NCBI RefSeq assembly: GCF_026343115.1
Contig: NZ_JAPEMC010000001.1
Span: forward strand, 2,852,001-2,916,000
Direction: 5' to 3'
DNA from: Streptomyces sp. NBC_00102
GTDB taxonomy: Bacteria > Actinomycetota > Actinomycetes > Streptomycetales > Streptomycetaceae
Length of the DNA: 64,000 bases
Shown here: positions 8,512-16,059 of the stretch, in pieces
How the letters are laid out: every line of letters begins with the position of its first letter
Position numbering within the stretch: position 1 is the first letter of the stretch
Notes under the pieces: model-generated
Database searches by the model: none
The model's input: only the letters and a program-made list of their open reading frames with translations
What the model was told of the DNA's origin: nothing
Position numbers and translations under genes: made by a program

Positions 8512-9147
8512 ATGACAGCCGCAGGACGCCGACGGGGCATCGACACGCGGGCCGAGATCCGCAAGGTGGCCCTGGAACTCTTCACCGAGCAGGGGTACGA
8601 CGCCACCTCGTTGCGGGAGATCGCCGAACGGCTGGACATCACGAAGGCCGCCCTCTACTACCACTTCAAGAGCAAGGAAGACATCGTCCGCTCCCTCTTC
8701 ACCAACTACCTGGACGCGCTCGACGCGGTGGTGGAGTGGGCCAAGGAGCTGCCCCCCGGACCGGAACTCGCCACCCGGATCGTGGACCGGATGGTAGACG
8801 TCTTCGTCGCCGAGGGCATGCCCGCCATGCGGTTCGCCACGGCGAACCACCGCGTGATCCGCGAACTCCGCCCCGACAAGGGCGGCGCCCTCGACAAGCT
8901 CGCCGAGCTCAGCGACGTCATGGGCGGCCCCGACGCCCCCGTGGAGGAGAAGCTGCGCCTGCGGTCCGCCCTGCTCAGCGTCAACGTCGCCCTGCTCGCC
9001 GCCCAGGGCCTGGAGGTCTCCGACGACGAGATCGCCCGGGTCGCCCGCGATATCGCACACCGGCTCGTCCCGCATCCGGAGCGGGCCGGGACCCCGGACT
9101 CGGCGGGTCCCGCCGGGGCGCCGGACGCCCCGGCCGCGACGGCCTGA
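8512..9147 (+). CDS. TetR/AcrR family repressor of the divergent MFS gene
   Basis: 211 residues. The N-terminal HTH is clear: RAEIRKVALELFTEQGYDATSLREIAERLDITKAALYYHFKSKEDIV at about residues 12-58, with the typical YYHF end of the recognition helix. The rest is the divergent ligand-binding and dimerisation part. The ATG at 8512 has GAAAGG upstream; the frame is open to the operators but no earlier start is convincing. Divergent from the DHA2 transporter and expected to repress both it and itself through the two operators. Confidence 0.9.
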   Translation: MTAAGRRRGIDTRAEIRKVALELFTEQGYDATSLREIAERLDITKAALYYHFKSKEDIVRSLFTNYLDALDAVVEWAKELPPGPELATRIVDRMVDVFVAEGMPAMRFATANHRVIRELRPDKGGALDKLAELSDVMGGPDAPVEEKLRLRSALLSVNVALLAAQGLEVSDDEIARVARDIAHRLVPHPERAGTPDSAGPAGAPDAPAATA

Positions 9148-9309
9148 CGCCTTCCCCCCGCCCCCTGAGGAATCGGTCGTACGCACCTGCGCCGGGCGGG
9201 TGAACCCTGTGATGCCGACGGGTGGCAGGCGCTTCCGCCCCGTGACCGTCGGGAGTGTGCGGGCTAAGGAACGTGGGCCGTACCCACCGACCGAGGGGTT
9301 GCCCCGACC

Positions 9310-10197
9310 ATGTTCAAGACCGCGCTGCGGATCGCCTCCGCCGCCACCTTCGTCGTCACCTCGCTGGCCTTCGCCACCTCGGCTAGCGCCGACACCGACC
9401 CGTGGCCGGGAACCCCGGAGCAGATTCGCGACACCGGTCCCTGCGGTCCGACCGGCGGTTACCGCTCCTCGGACTGGGAGCGGACGACGACGAACCGCGC
9501 GCTGCGGGCCGACGTGGACACGGCCGCGATCAGCGAGGGCTGGTACTGGCGCCACGACGACAACACGCTTTGGCGCGGGGACACCCGGCCGGACCCGCGC
9601 GCGATCTTCCGCAGCGGCTTCACCCCGCTGGGGACGGTGCTGACCCCGCTGTCGCAGTGGATCATCGGCGGCGGCGGCCAGAACTCCGCGCACGTGAGCA
9701 CCAGTTGCGACCGCTGGGTGGCGCAGGGCTTCGCCACCGGAGGCGGCAAGGACGGCTGGGTGTACGCCATCCAGGCACCGGGCGGGATCGACGTCAACGC
9801 CACCGCGCGGATGACCGGCATCCAGTCGCAGTACCTGTGGAACAAGGAGATCGACTTCCCCGGCGGGATTCAGGGCAGGTACATCGAGGGGGCGTGCCAG
9901 TACCACTGGGCCGGCAAGAACCCGCAGACGAACGTGGACATCTACGAGAACCTCGGCTGCGTCACCAACCCGGCCTTCCGCCCGGGCCCCCGCGCCGACG
10001 CGGACGTGGCGGCCGACACGACGGCCGACACGACGGCCGACACGACGGACGACACCACCGCGGACACGGCGGGCAGCACCGCGACCACCCCGGCGACCTC
10101 CACCGCCCCGGTCGCCCCGTCGACCGCGACCTCACCGGTCCCGGCGGGCTCCGTGTCGCTGACCCCCACGGGCGCCTTCTCACTGAGCGCGCGGTAG
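9310..10197 (+). CDS. secreted ADP-ribosyltransferase of the scabin/ScARP (pierisin-like) type
   Basis: 295 residues with a signal peptide at 1-27 (ATSASA-DTD). The fold's motifs appear in order: LWRGDTRPD (Arg89, NAD-binding), GF-type segment at 103, HVSTS (Ser130-Thr131), APGGIDVNA (157-164) and NKEIDFPGGI (178-187), with Glu180 as catalytic Glu. This matches scabin (S. scabies) and ScARP (S. coelicolor), which ADP-ribosylate guanine bases. In those the residue two before the catalytic Glu is Gln, as I recall; here it is Asn178. Four Cys suggest disulfides. The C-terminal 65 residues are a low-complexity Asp/Thr/Ala/Pro tail partly encoded by a 12-bp repeat. Target and activity are untested. 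Confidence 0.78.
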   Translation: MFKTALRIASAATFVVTSLAFATSASADTDPWPGTPEQIRDTGPCGPTGGYRSSDWERTTTNRALRADVDTAAISEGWYWRHDDNTLWRGDTRPDPRAIFRSGFTPLGTVLTPLSQWIIGGGGQNSAHVSTSCDRWVAQGFATGGGKDGWVYAIQAPGGIDVNATARMTGIQSQYLWNKEIDFPGGIQGRYIEGACQYHWAGKNPQTNVDIYENLGCVTNPAFRPGPRADADVAADTTADTTADTTDDTTADTAGSTATTPATSTAPVAPSTATSPVPAGSVSLTPTGAFSLSAR

Positions 10198-10204
10198 CGG
10201 CAGC

Positions 10205-10261
10205 ACGTACCGACAACGGCAGTACGTACCGACAACGGCAGTACGTACCGACAGCGGCTGA
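10205..10261. repeat. 19-bp tandem repeat after the ADP-ribosyltransferase gene
   Basis: Three copies of ACGTACCGACAACGGCAGT (10205-10223, 10224-10242, 10243-10261, the last degenerate) start 8 bases after the stop codon, followed by two copies of a CGCTCGGCGACCGCGG unit. They are non-coding and adjoin the terminator. Confidence 0.8.
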
Positions 10262-10298
10262 CGCTCGGCGACCGCGGCTGTCGCTCGGCGACCGCGGA

Positions 10299-10349
10299 CA
10301 TGCCGGTGCCCCCGGGACGATGGTTTCACGTCCCGGGGGCACCGGCATG
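10299..10349. terminator. 21-bp perfect-stem bidirectional terminator
   Basis: 10299-10319 pairs perfectly with 10329-10349 around a 9-base loop. It separates the ADP-ribosyltransferase gene (plus) from the csbD gene (minus). Confidence 0.85.
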
Positions 10350-10381
10350 CCGTCGTTCTCTTCGGCGCCCGGCTGCGGCGC

Positions 10382-10555
10382 TCAGTGCTTGAAGGTGTCC
10401 TTCGTCTTCTCCTTGGCCTGGCGGGCGTCGCCCTTGGCCTGATCCGCCCGGCCCTCGGCCTTGAGGCGCTCGTTGCCCACGGCCCGCCCCGCGGTCTCCT
10501 TGGCCTTGCCCTTGGTCTGCTCCATCTTGGCCTGGGCCTTCTCATTGGCAGCCAT
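10382..10555 (-). CDS. CsbD family stress protein
   Basis: 57-residue, very hydrophilic, Lys/Ala/Glu-rich protein (MAANEKAQAKMEQTKGKAKE, later GDARQAKEKTKDTFKH) of the CsbD type. In Bacillus CsbD belongs to the sigma-B general stress regulon, and its molecular role is unknown. The ATG at 10555 has GAGGTGGG just upstream. The frame is open further upstream but without homology. Divergent from the MFS gene that begins at 10770. Confidence 0.85.
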   Translation of the reverse strand: MAANEKAQAKMEQTKGKAKETAGRAVGNERLKAEGRADQAKGDARQAKEKTKDTFKH

Positions 10556-10769
10556 GATCGTTCCCACCTCGCTGTGCTCGACTTCGGGGACAGTGACTCG
10601 TCTGACCACCGTCCGGCGGCTCAAACCCCGTACGTCCATCGTGGCGCTCCTTTCCCTCCCGCGCAGGGCGAGCGGGCGGGCCGCTCCCCCCGTGAACACC
10701 GCGATAACAAACTGGGATCATTCGCCGCGACCGGGAATGTGCGGAACTCCGGACCGGTTGGCCACAGTC

Positions 10770-12053
10770 ATGCCTGAAACCGACACCGGTCGACTCCGTA
10801 TGCCCTTGGCCGTCTACATCCTGGGCCTCTCGGTCTTCGCTCTCGGCACCAGCGAGTTCATGCTCTCCGGTCTGCTCCCGCCGATCGCCGACGACATGGG
10901 CGTATCGATTCCGCGGGCCGGACTGCTCATATCCGCGTTCGCGATCGGCATGGTCGTCGGCGCACCGCTGCTCGCCGTGACCACGCTCCGGCTGCCGCGC
11001 CGCACCACGCTCATCGCGCTGATCTCGGTCTTCGGCCTCGGTCAGGTCGCGGGTGCGCTGGCGCCGACGTACGAGATCCTCTTCGTCTCCCGGGTGGTGA
11101 GCGCGCTCGCCTGCGCCGGGTTCTGGGCGGTGGGCGCGGCGGTGGCCATCGCGATGGTGCCGCGGAACGCCCGCGCCCGGGCGATGGCCGTGATGATCGG
11201 CGGGCTGTCGATCGCCAACGTGATGGGCGTGCCGCTGGGGGCGTTCCTCGGCGAGGGCCTGGGCTGGCGTTCGGCGTTCTGGGCGGTGGGCGCAGCGTCC
11301 GCCGTGGCGCTGGCCGGGGTCGTCCTGAAGATCCCCCGCATCCCGGTGCCGGAGCAGCGCCCGCGGCTGCGCGAGGAGCTCTCCATCTACCGCGATCGCC
11401 AGGTATGGCTGGCGATCGTGATCACCGCGCTGGCGGCGGGCGGTGTGTTCTGCGCGTTCAGCTACCTCGCCCCGCTGCTGACCGATGTCGCCGGGCTGAG
11501 CTCGGGTTGGGTGCCGTGGGTGCTGGCGCTCTTCGGCCTCGGCGCGCTGGCCGGTACGACGATCGGCGGGCGGATCGCCGACGCGCACCTCTTCGGGGTG
11601 ATGCTCAGCGGCATCGCGGCGTCCACGGTCTTCCTGGTGGCGCTCGCGCTCTTCGCGTCGAGCCCGGTCGCCGTGGTCCTGATCGCCTTCCTGCTGGGCT
11701 TCTCGGCGTTCTACACCGCCCCCGCGCTCAACGCCCGGATGTTCAACGTGGCCGGTGCGGCGCCGACGCTCGCCGGAGCGACGACGACCGCCGCGTTCAA
11801 CGCGGGCAACACCGCCGGCCCCTGGCTCGGCGGCGCGGTGATCGACGCCGACTTCGGGTACTCCTCCCCCGCGTGGGCGGGCGCCGGAATGCTGGTCGCC
11901 GGCGTGGCGGCGGTCGCCCTGGCCCTGCGGGTCCAGCGCGGATCCACCTCCCGGTCCCGGCTGGTCGTGGGGGCGGGCGCCGCATCCGCGGAGGGCGCGA
12001 CGGTCGTACGCCCCCGGGCCGCGCTCACGGAGGAGCGGTCGGAGACCGCGTAA
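10770..12053 (+). CDS. MFS transporter, DHA1 family, Cml/Cmx chloramphenicol-efflux-like
   Basis: 427 residues and 12 TM segments. The start MPLAVYILGLSVFALGTSEFMLSGLLPPIADDMG is typical of the Cml/Cmx/AraJ-type DHA1 exporters of actinomycetes. Chloramphenicol or related export is a family guess, since purine and arabinose-related exporters share the motif. The ATG at 10770 matches the family's usual beginning. It ends in a charged tail and is followed by a strong hairpin. No dedicated regulator is adjacent. Confidence 0.82.
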   Translation: MPETDTGRLRMPLAVYILGLSVFALGTSEFMLSGLLPPIADDMGVSIPRAGLLISAFAIGMVVGAPLLAVTTLRLPRRTTLIALISVFGLGQVAGALAPTYEILFVSRVVSALACAGFWAVGAAVAIAMVPRNARARAMAVMIGGLSIANVMGVPLGAFLGEGLGWRSAFWAVGAASAVALAGVVLKIPRIPVPEQRPRLREELSIYRDRQVWLAIVITALAAGGVFCAFSYLAPLLTDVAGLSSGWVPWVLALFGLGALAGTTIGGRIADAHLFGVMLSGIAASTVFLVALALFASSPVAVVLIAFLLGFSAFYTAPALNARMFNVAGAAPTLAGATTTAAFNAGNTAGPWLGGAVIDADFGYSSPAWAGAGMLVAGVAAVALALRVQRGSTSRSRLVVGAGAASAEGATVVRPRAALTEERSETA

Positions 12054-12079
12054 CGCGCCTCTCCCGTACGCACGCGAAA

Positions 12080-12120
12080 CCGCCCCCGGCGGACCTGATG
12101 GCCAGGTCCGCCGGGGGCGG
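12080..12120. terminator. 17-bp stem terminator
   Basis: 12080-12096 pairs perfectly with 12104-12120 around a 7-base loop, between the MFS gene (plus) and the DUF4031 gene (minus). Confidence 0.8.
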
Positions 12121-12161
12121 CCGTGCGTTCGGGGCGCGGCCGCACGTCGAGCGGTCGCGCC

Positions 12162-12449
12162 TCAGCGCCCGGCCGTGGCACCCGGGGCGGGGCGGCCCTT
12201 GGGGCGGCGGAGTCCGGCCTCGGTCAGCCGGCGGACCAGTTCCTTGGACCCGATCTCCCGCGCCCCGGCGCGTACCGCGTCCGGATAGCTCGCCTGCGGT
12301 ACGTCGTAGTGGTCCCGCTCGAACGCGCGCGGCGGGCAGCCGATCGCGGCGGCGAAGGCGTGGAGTTCCTCGAAGGACTCGTCGCTGACCAGGTGCGACC
12401 AGAGGCGGCCGTGGCCCGGCCAGGTCGGCGGGTCTATGTAGACGGTCAC
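12162..12449 (-). CDS. DUF4031 domain-containing protein
   Basis: 95 residues starting [23 protein letters not shown], the DUF4031 signature, with an [24 protein letters not shown] core. The function of the family is unknown. The GTG at 12449 overlaps the upstream gene's stop by 4 bp (GTGA), so the two minus-strand genes are coupled. A longer upstream frame lacks homology. Confidence 0.8.
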   Translation of the reverse strand: MTVYIDPPTWPGHGRLWSHLVSDESFEELHAFAAAIGCPPRAFERDHYDVPQASYPDAVRAGAREIGSKELVRRLTEAGLRRPKGRPAPGATAGR

Positions 12450-12814
12450 CGCCGCAGCACTCCGGCGAGCGCCCCGACCGGGGCGACCGACACGGTGGCG
12501 CGGGTGCAGACCCAGTGCGGGTCGGCGCCGAGTTCGGGTTCGACGTCGAGCGCGTGCGGGCCGCCGTCGTCGCAGACCGGGCAGAGCGGCCACCGGCCGT
12601 AACGTTCCAGCAGCGCGTCCTGGACGTCCTGGGCGACCAGTCCGACGAGGAACTCCAGGCCGTCCGGCCACTGCTCGACCCACCACCGCCGCTGGGTCAC
12701 CGCGTCCTCGACGAGGGACACGATGTCGGCGTCCGCGACGTCACCCGCGGCCAGGTCGGCCACGACGAGCGCGCGGGCGGTGTGCAGTGCCTGCTCCAGG
12801 GGGTTCAGCTCCAT
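12446..12814 (-). CDS. conserved hypothetical with CxxC
   Basis: 122-residue soluble protein starting [25 protein letters not shown]. Its middle is rich in acidic residues and Trp, and a [15 protein letters not shown] segment (about residue 78) could bind zinc or be redox-active. I do not recognise a named domain. It is co-transcribed with, and overlaps, the DUF4031 gene. The ATG at 12814 was chosen because the upstream frame is Pro/Arg/Gly-rich and looks non-coding. Confidence 0.7.
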   Translation of the reverse strand: MELNPLEQALHTARALVVADLAAGDVADADIVSLVEDAVTQRRWWVEQWPDGLEFLVGLVAQDVQDALLERYGRWPLCPVCDDGGPHALDVEPELGADPHWVCTRATVSVAPVGALAGVLRR

Positions 12815-13074
12815 GGCTCCATTGTCACCCCCTGCGTCCGGCTGTTCCCCCGGCGCCCGTCCGCCCGGCCGCGACTCCGCGCGCGGGGAGCGGGACCCGG
12901 GCCGGATGCCGTCGGGTCGCGGCCGGACGGCATCCGGATTTCGTCCGGGGGCACGGGGCCCGTCACTCGTACGTGTGTGGTGCGTGCCGATCCGTTTCTC
13001 CTCCTGGCGACCGGGAGAGGCTCGCCGCATCGCCGACACGATCATGTGTCCGGCGCTCACCGGAAAGGCATGGC

Positions 13075-13278
13075 ATGGCTCAGGGCACTGTGAAGTGGTT
13101 CAACGCGGAGAAGGGGTTCGGGTTCATCGCACCGGACGACGGCACTCCGGACGTCTTCGTGCACTTCTCCGCGATCGACTCCTCGGGATACCGGTCGCTG
13201 GAGGAGAACCAGCGGGTGGAGTTCTCGACGTCGCAGGGCCCCAAGGGCCCGCAGGCCGAGCAGGTACGCCCGCTCTGA
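13075..13278 (+). CDS. cold-shock protein, CspA family
   Basis: 67 residues, single OB-fold cold-shock domain. RNP1-like KGFGFIAP and RNP2-like VFVHFSAI are intact, so nucleic-acid binding is expected. It differs from the second copy in this window (minus strand, 47733-47939) mainly in a DDGTP insertion and the YRSLEENQ loop. GGAAAGG lies about 6 bases before the ATG at 13075. The 260-base upstream gap should contain a long leader, as is common for csp genes. Confidence 0.93.
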   Translation: MAQGTVKWFNAEKGFGFIAPDDGTPDVFVHFSAIDSSGYRSLEENQRVEFSTSQGPKGPQAEQVRPL

Positions 13279-13443
13279 CCGCTCCGGTCCCCGCGAGCCG
13301 TCCATGACGCGACCCGCACGCCCGCCCGGGTGTGCGGGTCGCTCCGTATGCCCCGCCGTGCCGGTCGTATGCGCGGTGGACCCCGTTCCGACGCAGGGGG
13401 CCACACATCGTCACACCCTTCGAAGTTCCCCCGGAACAACCAT

Positions 13444-13467
13444 GTTTGGTCCGCCGGAACCGGTAAA
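13444..13467 (+). promoter_or_regulatory. candidate sigma-B-type promoter of the GlsB/YmgE gene
   Basis: GTTT, 14 bases, then GGTAAA, resembling the Streptomyces sigma-B form GNNT-N14-16-GGGTA, 48 bases before the ATG of a gene family often in the general stress regulon. The match is partial (GGTAAA rather than GGGTAT). A TTGACA follows at about 13477 but without a matching -10. Confidence 0.35.
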
Positions 13468-13514
13468 GACGAACCCTTGACACCGGCTTGTTACCACGAG
13501 GTAGGAGACGCATC

Positions 13515-13793
13515 ATGGGCATCATCGCTTGGATTCTCATCGGGCTGCTCGCCGGCCTCATCGCCAAGGCGCTCGTGCCGGGCAAGGACCCGGGCGGCAT
13601 CATCATCACGATGCTCATCGGTATCGCGGGCGGCCTCCTCGGCGGTTGGCTCGGCAAGGTCATCTTCGGCGTCGACTCGATCGACGGTTTCTTCGACCTC
13701 TCCACGTGGATCGCCGCGATCGCCGGTTCGGCGATCCTGCTGGTCCTCTACCGGGCGGTCACCGGCGGTCGGCACTCGCACCGCCACGCCTGA
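13515..13793 (+). CDS. GlsB/YeaQ/YmgE family small membrane protein
   Basis: 92 residues with three hydrophobic helices: MGIIAWILIGLLAGLIAKAL, GGIIITMLIGIAGGLLGGWLG, and IAAIAGSAILLVLYRAV. The Gly-rich glycine-zipper packing is typical of the transglycosylase-associated/GlsB family of stress-induced membrane proteins, whose mechanism is unknown. TAGGAG precedes the ATG at 13515. Monocistronic with a very strong terminator. Confidence 0.9.
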   Translation: MGIIAWILIGLLAGLIAKALVPGKDPGGIIITMLIGIAGGLLGGWLGKVIFGVDSIDGFFDLSTWIAAIAGSAILLVLYRAVTGGRHSHRHA

Positions 13794-13826
13794 CCCGGCG
13801 GCCTCCGGCCCCGGATCGCGTACGCA

Positions 13827-13888
13827 CCACCGACGGCGCTGACGGCTCCCCCTCCACCCGGAGGGGGAGCCGTCAGCGCCGTCGGTGG
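13827..13888. terminator. 29-bp perfect-stem terminator
   Basis: 13827-13855 pairs perfectly with 13860-13888, with loop ACCC. It follows the GlsB/YmgE gene and insulates the downstream rpiR-murQ-PTS unit. Confidence 0.85.
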
Positions 13889-13963
13889 CTTGTGGCCCCC
13901 GAGCGGGCGGCGCGCAAGGCGGGATCAATGGGGGATCAATGGGGGGTTGACGGGCGAGTGTGA

Positions 13964-14009
13964 TGAAAATACCTTTCAGGAGTGACCAGTGAACTGAAGG
14001 AAAGTTTCA
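13964..14009. promoter_or_regulatory. candidate RpiR/MurR operators (two 15-bp TGAA-N7-TTCA sites)
   Basis: TGAAAATACCTTTCA (13964-13978) and TGAAGGAAAGTTTCA (13995-14009), starts 31 bp apart (about three turns), flank the GTG start of the rpiR-type gene. The symmetric TGAAA/TTTCA arms suggest autoregulation. Assignment to the adjacent regulator is inferred. Confidence 0.45.
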
Positions 14010-14902
14010 GCCGCAGCGACTCCCCGCCTGCCCCGGCGGCCCTCGCCGCCAAGGTCCGCACGCTCGCCCCCTCCATGACCCGCTCCATGCAGCGCGTCGC
14101 CGAGGCGGTCGCCGGAGACCCCGCCGGATGCGCCGCGCTCACCGTCACCGGCCTCGCCGAGCGCACGGGTACGAGCGAGGCCACCGTGGTCCGCACCGCT
14201 CGGCTCCTCGGCTACCCGGGCTACCGCGACCTGCGCCTCGCCCTCGCCGGACTCGCCGCCCACCAGCAGTCCGGACGGGCCCCCGCGGTCACCGCCGACA
14301 TAGCGGTGGACGACCCGATCGCGGACGTCGTCGCCAAGCTCGCCCAGGACGAGCAGCAGACCCTCGCGGACACCGCCGCCGGGCTCGACACCGGACAGCT
14401 CTCCGCCGTGGTCAACGCCGCCGCCACCGCCCGCCGGATCGACATCTACGGCGCGGGCGCCTCCTCGCTCGTCGGCCAGGACCTGGCGCAGAAGCTCCTC
14501 CGGATCGGCCTCATCGCGCACGCCCACGCCGACCCGCACCTCGCGGTCACCAACGCCGTGCAGCTGCGCCCCGGGGACCTCGCCATCGCGATCACCCACT
14601 CCGGTTCCACCAGCGACGTGATCGAGCCGCTGCGGGCCGCCTTCGACCGGGGCGCCACCACCGTCGCGATCACCGGCCGCCCCGGCGGTGCCGTCACCCA
14701 GTACGCGGACCACGTGCTGACCACCGCCACCTCCCGCGAGAGCGAGCTGCGGCCCGCCGCGATGTCCAGTCGGACCAGTCAACTGCTCGTCGTGGACTGC
14801 CTGTTCATAGGCGTGGCGCAGCGCACCTACGAGACGGCCGCCCCCGCGCTCTCCGCCTCGTACGAGGCACTCGCGCACCGCCACCCGCACCGCCGCCGCT
14901 GA
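13982..14902 (+). CDS. murR: RpiR/MurR family regulator with SIS domain
   Basis: 306 residues. N-terminal HTH_6 (about 20-95; MTRSMQRVAEAVAGDP, GTSEATVVRTARLLGYPGYRDLRLAL) and a C-terminal SIS sugar-phosphate-binding domain (about 130-270; YGAGASSLVGQDLAQKL, THSGSTSDVIEP). Upstream of murQ and a PTS gene, it most likely senses MurNAc-6-phosphate. The GTG at 13982 is the only in-frame start near the visible operators; the AGGA before it is rather close, so the start is uncertain. The symbol is by context and similarity of role to E. coli MurR. Confidence 0.82.
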   Translation: MTSELKESFSRSDSPPAPAALAAKVRTLAPSMTRSMQRVAEAVAGDPAGCAALTVTGLAERTGTSEATVVRTARLLGYPGYRDLRLALAGLAAHQQSGRAPAVTADIAVDDPIADVVAKLAQDEQQTLADTAAGLDTGQLSAVVNAAATARRIDIYGAGASSLVGQDLAQKLLRIGLIAHAHADPHLAVTNAVQLRPGDLAIAITHSGSTSDVIEPLRAAFDRGATTVAITGRPGGAVTQYADHVLTTATSRESELRPAAMSSRTSQLLVVDCLFIGVAQRTYETAAPALSASYEALAHRHPHRRR

Positions 14903-14927
14903 CCGGTCGCCCGCCTCGGGCGACCGG
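14903..14927 (+). terminator. hairpin between murR and murQ
   Basis: Perfect 11-bp stem (14903-14913 with 14917-14927) with a 3-base loop begins right at the murR stop. It may be an intra-operon attenuator or mRNA-stability element, since murQ follows 90 bases later. Confidence 0.6.
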
Positions 14928-14938
14928 CAAGCGCATCC

Positions 14939-14970
14939 GCACGAGCACCCACCCGCACGAGCACCCACCC
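14939..14970. repeat. 16-bp tandem repeat between murR and murQ
   Basis: Two exact copies of GCACGAGCACCCACCC (14939-14954, 14955-14970), followed by a degenerate GCACCCGCAC stretch. Non-coding. Confidence 0.75.
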
Positions 14971-15017
14971 GCACCCGCACGCCGTACGAGCACCACGAGA
15001 AAGCAGAGCCACGCCTC

Positions 15018-15962
15018 ATGTCCTCCTCCGCGACCGGCCGCGACGACGACCTCCTCGCCCAGCTCGCCACCCTCACCACCGAGCAGTTCCGTCCCGAGCT
15101 GGCCGAAATCGACCGGCTGCCCACCCCGGAGATCGCGCGGCTCATGAACGGCGAGGACCGGTCGGTGCCCGACGCGGTCGCCGCGCAACTGCCGCGGATC
15201 TCCGCCGCGATCGACGCCGTCGCGGAGCGCATGGCACGCGGCGGCCGGCTGATCTACATGGGCGCGGGCACCGCCGGGCGCCTCGGGGTGCTGGACGCCA
15301 GCGAGTGCCCGCCCACCTTCAACACCTCCCCGTCCGAGGTCGTCGGGCTGATCGCGGGCGGCCCGTCCGCGATGGTGACGGCGGTGGAGGGCGCGGAGGA
15401 CAGCCGGGAGCTGGCCGCGGCCGATCTGGACGGGCTGGGCCTCACCGCCGAGGACACCGTCGTCGGGATCTCCGCCTCGGGCCGCACCCCGTACGCGATC
15501 GGCGCCGTCGAACACGCCCGCGCCCGGGGCGCGCTCACCGTGGGGCTCTCCTGCAACGCGGGCTCGGCACTGGCCGCCGCCGCCGAGCACGGCCTGGAGG
15601 TCGTCACGGGACCGGAGCTGCTGACCGGATCGACCCGGCTGAAGGCGGGTACGGCGCAGAAGCTGGTACTCAACATGATCTCGACCATCACGATGATCCG
15701 GCTCGGCAAGACGTACGGGAACCTGATGGTCGACGTGCGGGCCTCCAACGAGAAGCTGCACGCCCGTTCACGCCGGATCGTCGCCCTGGCGACCGGTGCC
15801 TCCGACCAGGAGATCGAAGCCGCCCTCGCCGCCACCGGCGGTGAGGTGAAGCCCGCGATCCTCACCATCCTCGGCCAGGTGGACGGCCCCACCGCCATCG
15901 GCCTGCTCGCCGCCTCGGACGGCCATCTGCGCGCCGCGCTCGCGGCCGTACCCGCTCCCTGA
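15018..15962 (+). CDS. murQ: N-acetylmuramic acid 6-phosphate etherase
   Basis: 314 residues, full length. MurQ cleaves the lactyl ether of MurNAc-6-P to give GlcNAc-6-P and D-lactate in the cytosol, for cell-wall recycling. Visible motifs: MNGEDRSVPDAV, GAGTAGRLGVLDASECPPTF (active-site Glu in DASE), GISASGRTPYAIGAVEHAR and GSTRLKAGTAQKLVLNM. The product GlcNAc-6-P feeds NagA, also encoded in this window (55841-56995). It follows the rpiR-type regulator and precedes the PTS gene in the same direction. Confidence 0.95.
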   Translation: MSSSATGRDDDLLAQLATLTTEQFRPELAEIDRLPTPEIARLMNGEDRSVPDAVAAQLPRISAAIDAVAERMARGGRLIYMGAGTAGRLGVLDASECPPTFNTSPSEVVGLIAGGPSAMVTAVEGAEDSRELAAADLDGLGLTAEDTVVGISASGRTPYAIGAVEHARARGALTVGLSCNAGSALAAAAEHGLEVVTGPELLTGSTRLKAGTAQKLVLNMISTITMIRLGKTYGNLMVDVRASNEKLHARSRRIVALATGASDQEIEAALAATGGEVKPAILTILGQVDGPTAIGLLAASDGHLRAALAAVPAP

Positions 15963-15975
15963 CGCCCCCGAGACT

Positions 15976-16022
15976 CGCGCCCCGGACTTCCGGACCCCCA
16001 CTCGGCCCCGGTCCGGGGCGCG
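15976..16022 (+). terminator. hairpin between murQ and the PTS gene
   Basis: Twelve-base stem (15976-15987 CGCGCCCCGGAC with its complement at 16011-16022) around a 23-base loop. It may reduce, rather than stop, read-through into the PTS gene. Confidence 0.5.
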
Positions 16023-16059
16023 CTCCCCCCACCCCCCGCACAGCAAGGCACCACGCACC

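Noticed and set aside
10556..10699. Longer CsbD protein starting at 10699
   Set aside because: The extra 48 residues lack family similarity, while the ATG at 10555 has a good SD and gives the normal CsbD length.
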